From Patescibacteria group bacterium (GTDB lineage: Bacteria > Patescibacteriota > Dojkabacteria > SC72 > T1SED10-24), in assembly GCA_007130415.1 (NCBI GenBank), contig SLSN01000016.1:1-8137 (forward strand): 8,137 nt of DNA, read 5' to 3'. This document shows, one piece after another, positions 6,546-8,137 of the stretch. The notes beneath the pieces are model-generated. The model was not told the origin of the DNA and made no database searches. It was given only the letters and a program-made list of their open reading frames with translations. Both the position numbers and the translations under genes were made by a program. Each line of letters starts with the position of its first letter. Position 1 is the first letter of the stretch.

Positions 6546-6551
6546 TATATT
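6546..6551 (+). promoter_or_regulatory. Weak candidate -10 for mreB
   Basis: TATATT lies in the 21-bp gap between trpS and mreB, 14 nt before the mreB ATG, so an RNA starting here would carry a leader of about 7 nt. There is no clear -35. A feeble TGGA at 6556-6559 could serve as a minimal ribosome-binding site if mreB is instead translated from a trpS-mreB transcript. Both readings are open. Confidence 0.3.
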
Positions 6552-6565
6552 ACTCTGGAATTCAA

Positions 6566-7576
6566 ATGAAGTTTTTAAACAAAAAAGTGGGTATAGATTT
6601 GGGAACAGCAAATTCTGTTGTTTTTGTTGAGGGTGAGGGGATAGTATTTATGGAGCCTACAGTTGTTGCTTTAGATTTAAATAAATCTTCTGTTCTGGCT
6701 GTTGGTAATGAGGCAAAAGAAATGATCGGTAAAACTCCAGATCATATTGTTGCTAAAAGACCTATGCGTGAAGGAGTTATAGCGGACTCTAGGGTTACTG
6801 AATCTCTTTTGAAATATTTTTTAAACAAATCTCTAGGTAAGGGGCGATTTCTTAAGCCTGATGTAATAATCAGTGTACCTGCAGGTATAAATTCTGTTGA
6901 AAGAAGAGCTGTAATTAAAGCTGCTGCTGGTGCTGGTGCTCGCAAAATTCATCTTATGCCGGAGCCACTTCTTGCTGCAATTGGTGCAGGGATACCAATA
7001 TATAGGTCTTCAGGGAATATGATTGTAAATATGGGAGGTGGCACCGTAGAGGTTGGTGTGATTTCTTTGAACGGACTTGTTCAATCAAGTTCTTTAAGGG
7101 TTTCTGGTGATGCTATGAATGAAGCAATAATTAACTATATGAGAAGGCATAATGGATTAATTGTTGGTGAACAGACGGCAGAACTTTTGAAAATAACTGT
7201 AGGCTCTGCATTAAAAGAAGATAATCCTAAAAAAATGGAGGTAAAGGGAAGAGATTCAGCATCTGGCATGCCTAAGTCATATTCTGTTGATTCAAACGAA
7301 GTTGCATCTGCTTTGCAGTCACCTTTAACTCAAATAATTGATGAAATTCAGAACGTTTTGGAAAAAACTCCACCAGAAATTTCTGCCGATATTATGGATA
7401 AGGGTATTGTACTTAGTGGTGGTACAGCACTTTTAAGAAATATCGACAAGCTCTTTACTAAAGCGACAGGGGTGCCTGTATATGTAGCGGATGAGCCACT
7501 TTTCTGCGTTGCTAAAGGTACGGGTTCTGTTTTGGAAATGATGGCTGAGGGAAAGAATAGTTTTGTAAGTTGGTAA
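6566..7576 (+). CDS. mreB: Rod-shape actin homologue MreB
   Basis: MreB forms ATP-dependent membrane-bound filaments that guide cell-wall synthesis. The 336-residue product has the normal length. The phosphate-1 loop VGIDLGTANS is at residues 8-17. RPMREGVIADSRVTESLLKYF, IISVPAGINSVERRAV, the connect segment MPEPLLAAIGAG (131-142, with E133), GEQTAELLK and the adenosine motif VLSGGTALLRNI (282-293) follow in order. The phosphate-2 loop reads VNMGGGTVEVGVIS (154-167). The Asp found in almost all actin-fold ATPases (VDIGGGT in MreB) is Asn155, encoded by AAT at 7028-7030, and the second Thr is Val161. MreC, MreD or RodA partners are not in the window. The gene follows trpS by 21 bp and precedes the DUF1704-like gene by 19 bp. 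Confidence 0.97.
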   Translation: MKFLNKKVGIDLGTANSVVFVEGEGIVFMEPTVVALDLNKSSVLAVGNEAKEMIGKTPDHIVAKRPMREGVIADSRVTESLLKYFLNKSLGKGRFLKPDVIISVPAGINSVERRAVIKAAAGAGARKIHLMPEPLLAAIGAGIPIYRSSGNMIVNMGGGTVEVGVISLNGLVQSSSLRVSGDAMNEAIINYMRRHNGLIVGEQTAELLKITVGSALKEDNPKKMEVKGRDSASGMPKSYSVDSNEVASALQSPLTQIIDEIQNVLEKTPPEISADIMDKGIVLSGGTALLRNIDKLFTKATGVPVYVADEPLFCVAKGTGSVLEMMAEGKNSFVSW

Positions 7577-7590
7577 TTTTATAATATAAT
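7563..7590 (+). promoter_or_regulatory. Promoter of the DUF1704/MATCAP-like gene with tandem -10 hexamers
   Basis: Two overlapping perfect TATAAT hexamers (7580-7585 and 7585-7590) lie between mreB and the next gene. TTGTAA at 7563-7568 is a plausible -35 with a 16-bp spacer to the second -10. The ATG at 7596 is 5 nt after the second and 10 nt after the first hexamer, again predicting little or no leader. There is no Shine-Dalgarno. The -35 lies in the last codons of mreB. Confidence 0.6.
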
Positions 7591-7595
7591 TGCGA

Positions 7596-8137
7596 ATGCT
7601 TTTATCAAAAAAGAAAAAAGAAGACAAAAGAAAAAGAACTCTTAGTGAGGTTACTGCAAAGTTATCTGAGTTAATAATTCCGATATCTCTAGTTTCAACA
7701 CCAGTAAATTTGAAAGAAGAGAAAAGCAAGTTTTTTGATTCTGAAACATATAATCCTCAATTTAAATATAGGTCTGTGAAGAACAAGAATGAGGCGATTT
7801 TTGAGGATTTGCTTCAGGTTGAAGAAATAGTTGATGTAGATCCGAGACTCTCGGACTTTTATATAAAGCTGATTAGGGAAAAAAAATTGGCAAGTGACTT
7901 AATGAATGCGATAGGGGATAATGAAAGGTATACGCTTCTTTCAAGGGAAAAATTTAGAATGCCTAAGCCTTCACTATTTAGGAATGCTTGTATAATTATG
8001 AAGGGTAAGTTGTCGAACTATAATGTTGTTGATACGTCTAAGTTAAAAAAAGGAGAATATTTAGTATATGAGGATGTAGAGAAAATTTTCAATGCAGTTT
8101 TCCATGAGTTTGGAATTGAAGATTGGGGTGTTGAAAA
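7596..8137 (+). CDS. Probable DUF1704/MATCAP-family (QEGLA-type metallopeptidase-like) protein, N-terminal part, truncated by window end
   Basis: The frame runs open from the ATG at 7596 to the end of the window, giving 180 residues. A very basic start (LLSKKKKEDKRKR) is followed by TPVNLKEEKSKFF and YNPQFKYR (about 35-59), then an acidic helical region, RYTLLSREKFRMPKPSLF, and FHEFGIEDWGVE at the edge. The NPQF-Y segment and the -EYGI-W-V- pattern match my memory of the N-terminal half of DUF1704/MATCAP proteins (tyrosine carboxypeptidase-like; 'flavohemoglobin expression-modulating QEGLA motif' in older naming), which occur in Patescibacteria. The diagnostic HExxH-type zinc motif would lie beyond the window, so the assignment rests on weak N-terminal resemblance. 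No signal peptide or membrane helix is visible. It has its own promoter just after mreB. Confidence 0.6.
   Translation, partial: MLLSKKKKEDKRKRTLSEVTAKLSELIIPISLVSTPVNLKEEKSKFFDSETYNPQFKYRSVKNKNEAIFEDLLQVEEIVDVDPRLSDFYIKLIREKKLASDLMNAIGDNERYTLLSREKFRMPKPSLFRNACIIMKGKLSNYNVVDTSKLKKGEYLVYEDVEKIFNAVFHEFGIEDWGVE

Noticed and set aside
222..7576. Genetic code 25 (TGA = Gly) as in Absconditabacteria/Gracilibacteria
   Set aside because: All conserved Gly positions in UvrA, TrpRS and MreB are encoded by GGN, and no in-frame TGA interrupts any gene.
7433..7729. Minus-strand open frame of 98 codons across the mreB/DUF1704-like junction
   Set aside because: It overlaps two better-supported plus-strand genes and shows no family motif.

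Overview
The window looks like ordinary chromosomal housekeeping DNA from an AT-rich bacterium with a small, compact genome. My best guess is a Candidate Phyla Radiation (Patescibacteria) member. The hints are the AT-rich, short-spaced layout, a membrane-anchored PEGA-domain protein, a probable MATCAP/DUF1704-type protein, a tryptophanyl-tRNA synthetase with altered signature motifs, and tRNA without encoded CCA. This placement is inference and has not been tested by phylogeny. Every complete gene reads through in the standard bacterial code, and TGA appears neither in frame nor as a stop.

Layout. The window opens with the 3' end of a thioredoxin-reductase-like flavoprotein gene (+). It converges on, and overlaps by 15 bp, a full-length uvrA (-). 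A roughly 100-bp divergent region then carries promoters for uvrA (-) and for a vapBC-type toxin-antitoxin operon (+). The vapBC promoter is covered by a set of three alternating half-sites that is very probably the antitoxin operator. A tRNA-Arg(CCU) gene (+) follows 33 bp after vapC. On the opposite strand is a 513-aa gene for a single-pass membrane protein with an external PEGA domain and a degenerate beta-propeller. It is divergent from a rightward cluster of trpS, mreB and a partial gene resembling DUF1704/MATCAP proteins, which runs off the end.

How the genes relate. They do not form one pathway: DNA repair, a toxin-antitoxin pair, translation (tRNA-Arg, TrpRS), cell shape (MreB) and envelope (PEGA protein) are packed together with short or negative spacing. 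The most coherent signal across the window is regulatory. Several promoter-proximal genes have a -10-like hexamer only 5-10 nt before the start codon and no Shine-Dalgarno sequence, which predicts leaderless or nearly leaderless mRNAs. The internal gene vapC, by contrast, has a perfect AGGAGG. Other points to check are an Asp-to-Asn change in the MreB phosphate-2 loop and changed HIGH and KMSKS motifs in TrpRS. I see no phage genes, insertion sequences, CRISPR arrays or clearly new multi-gene system.
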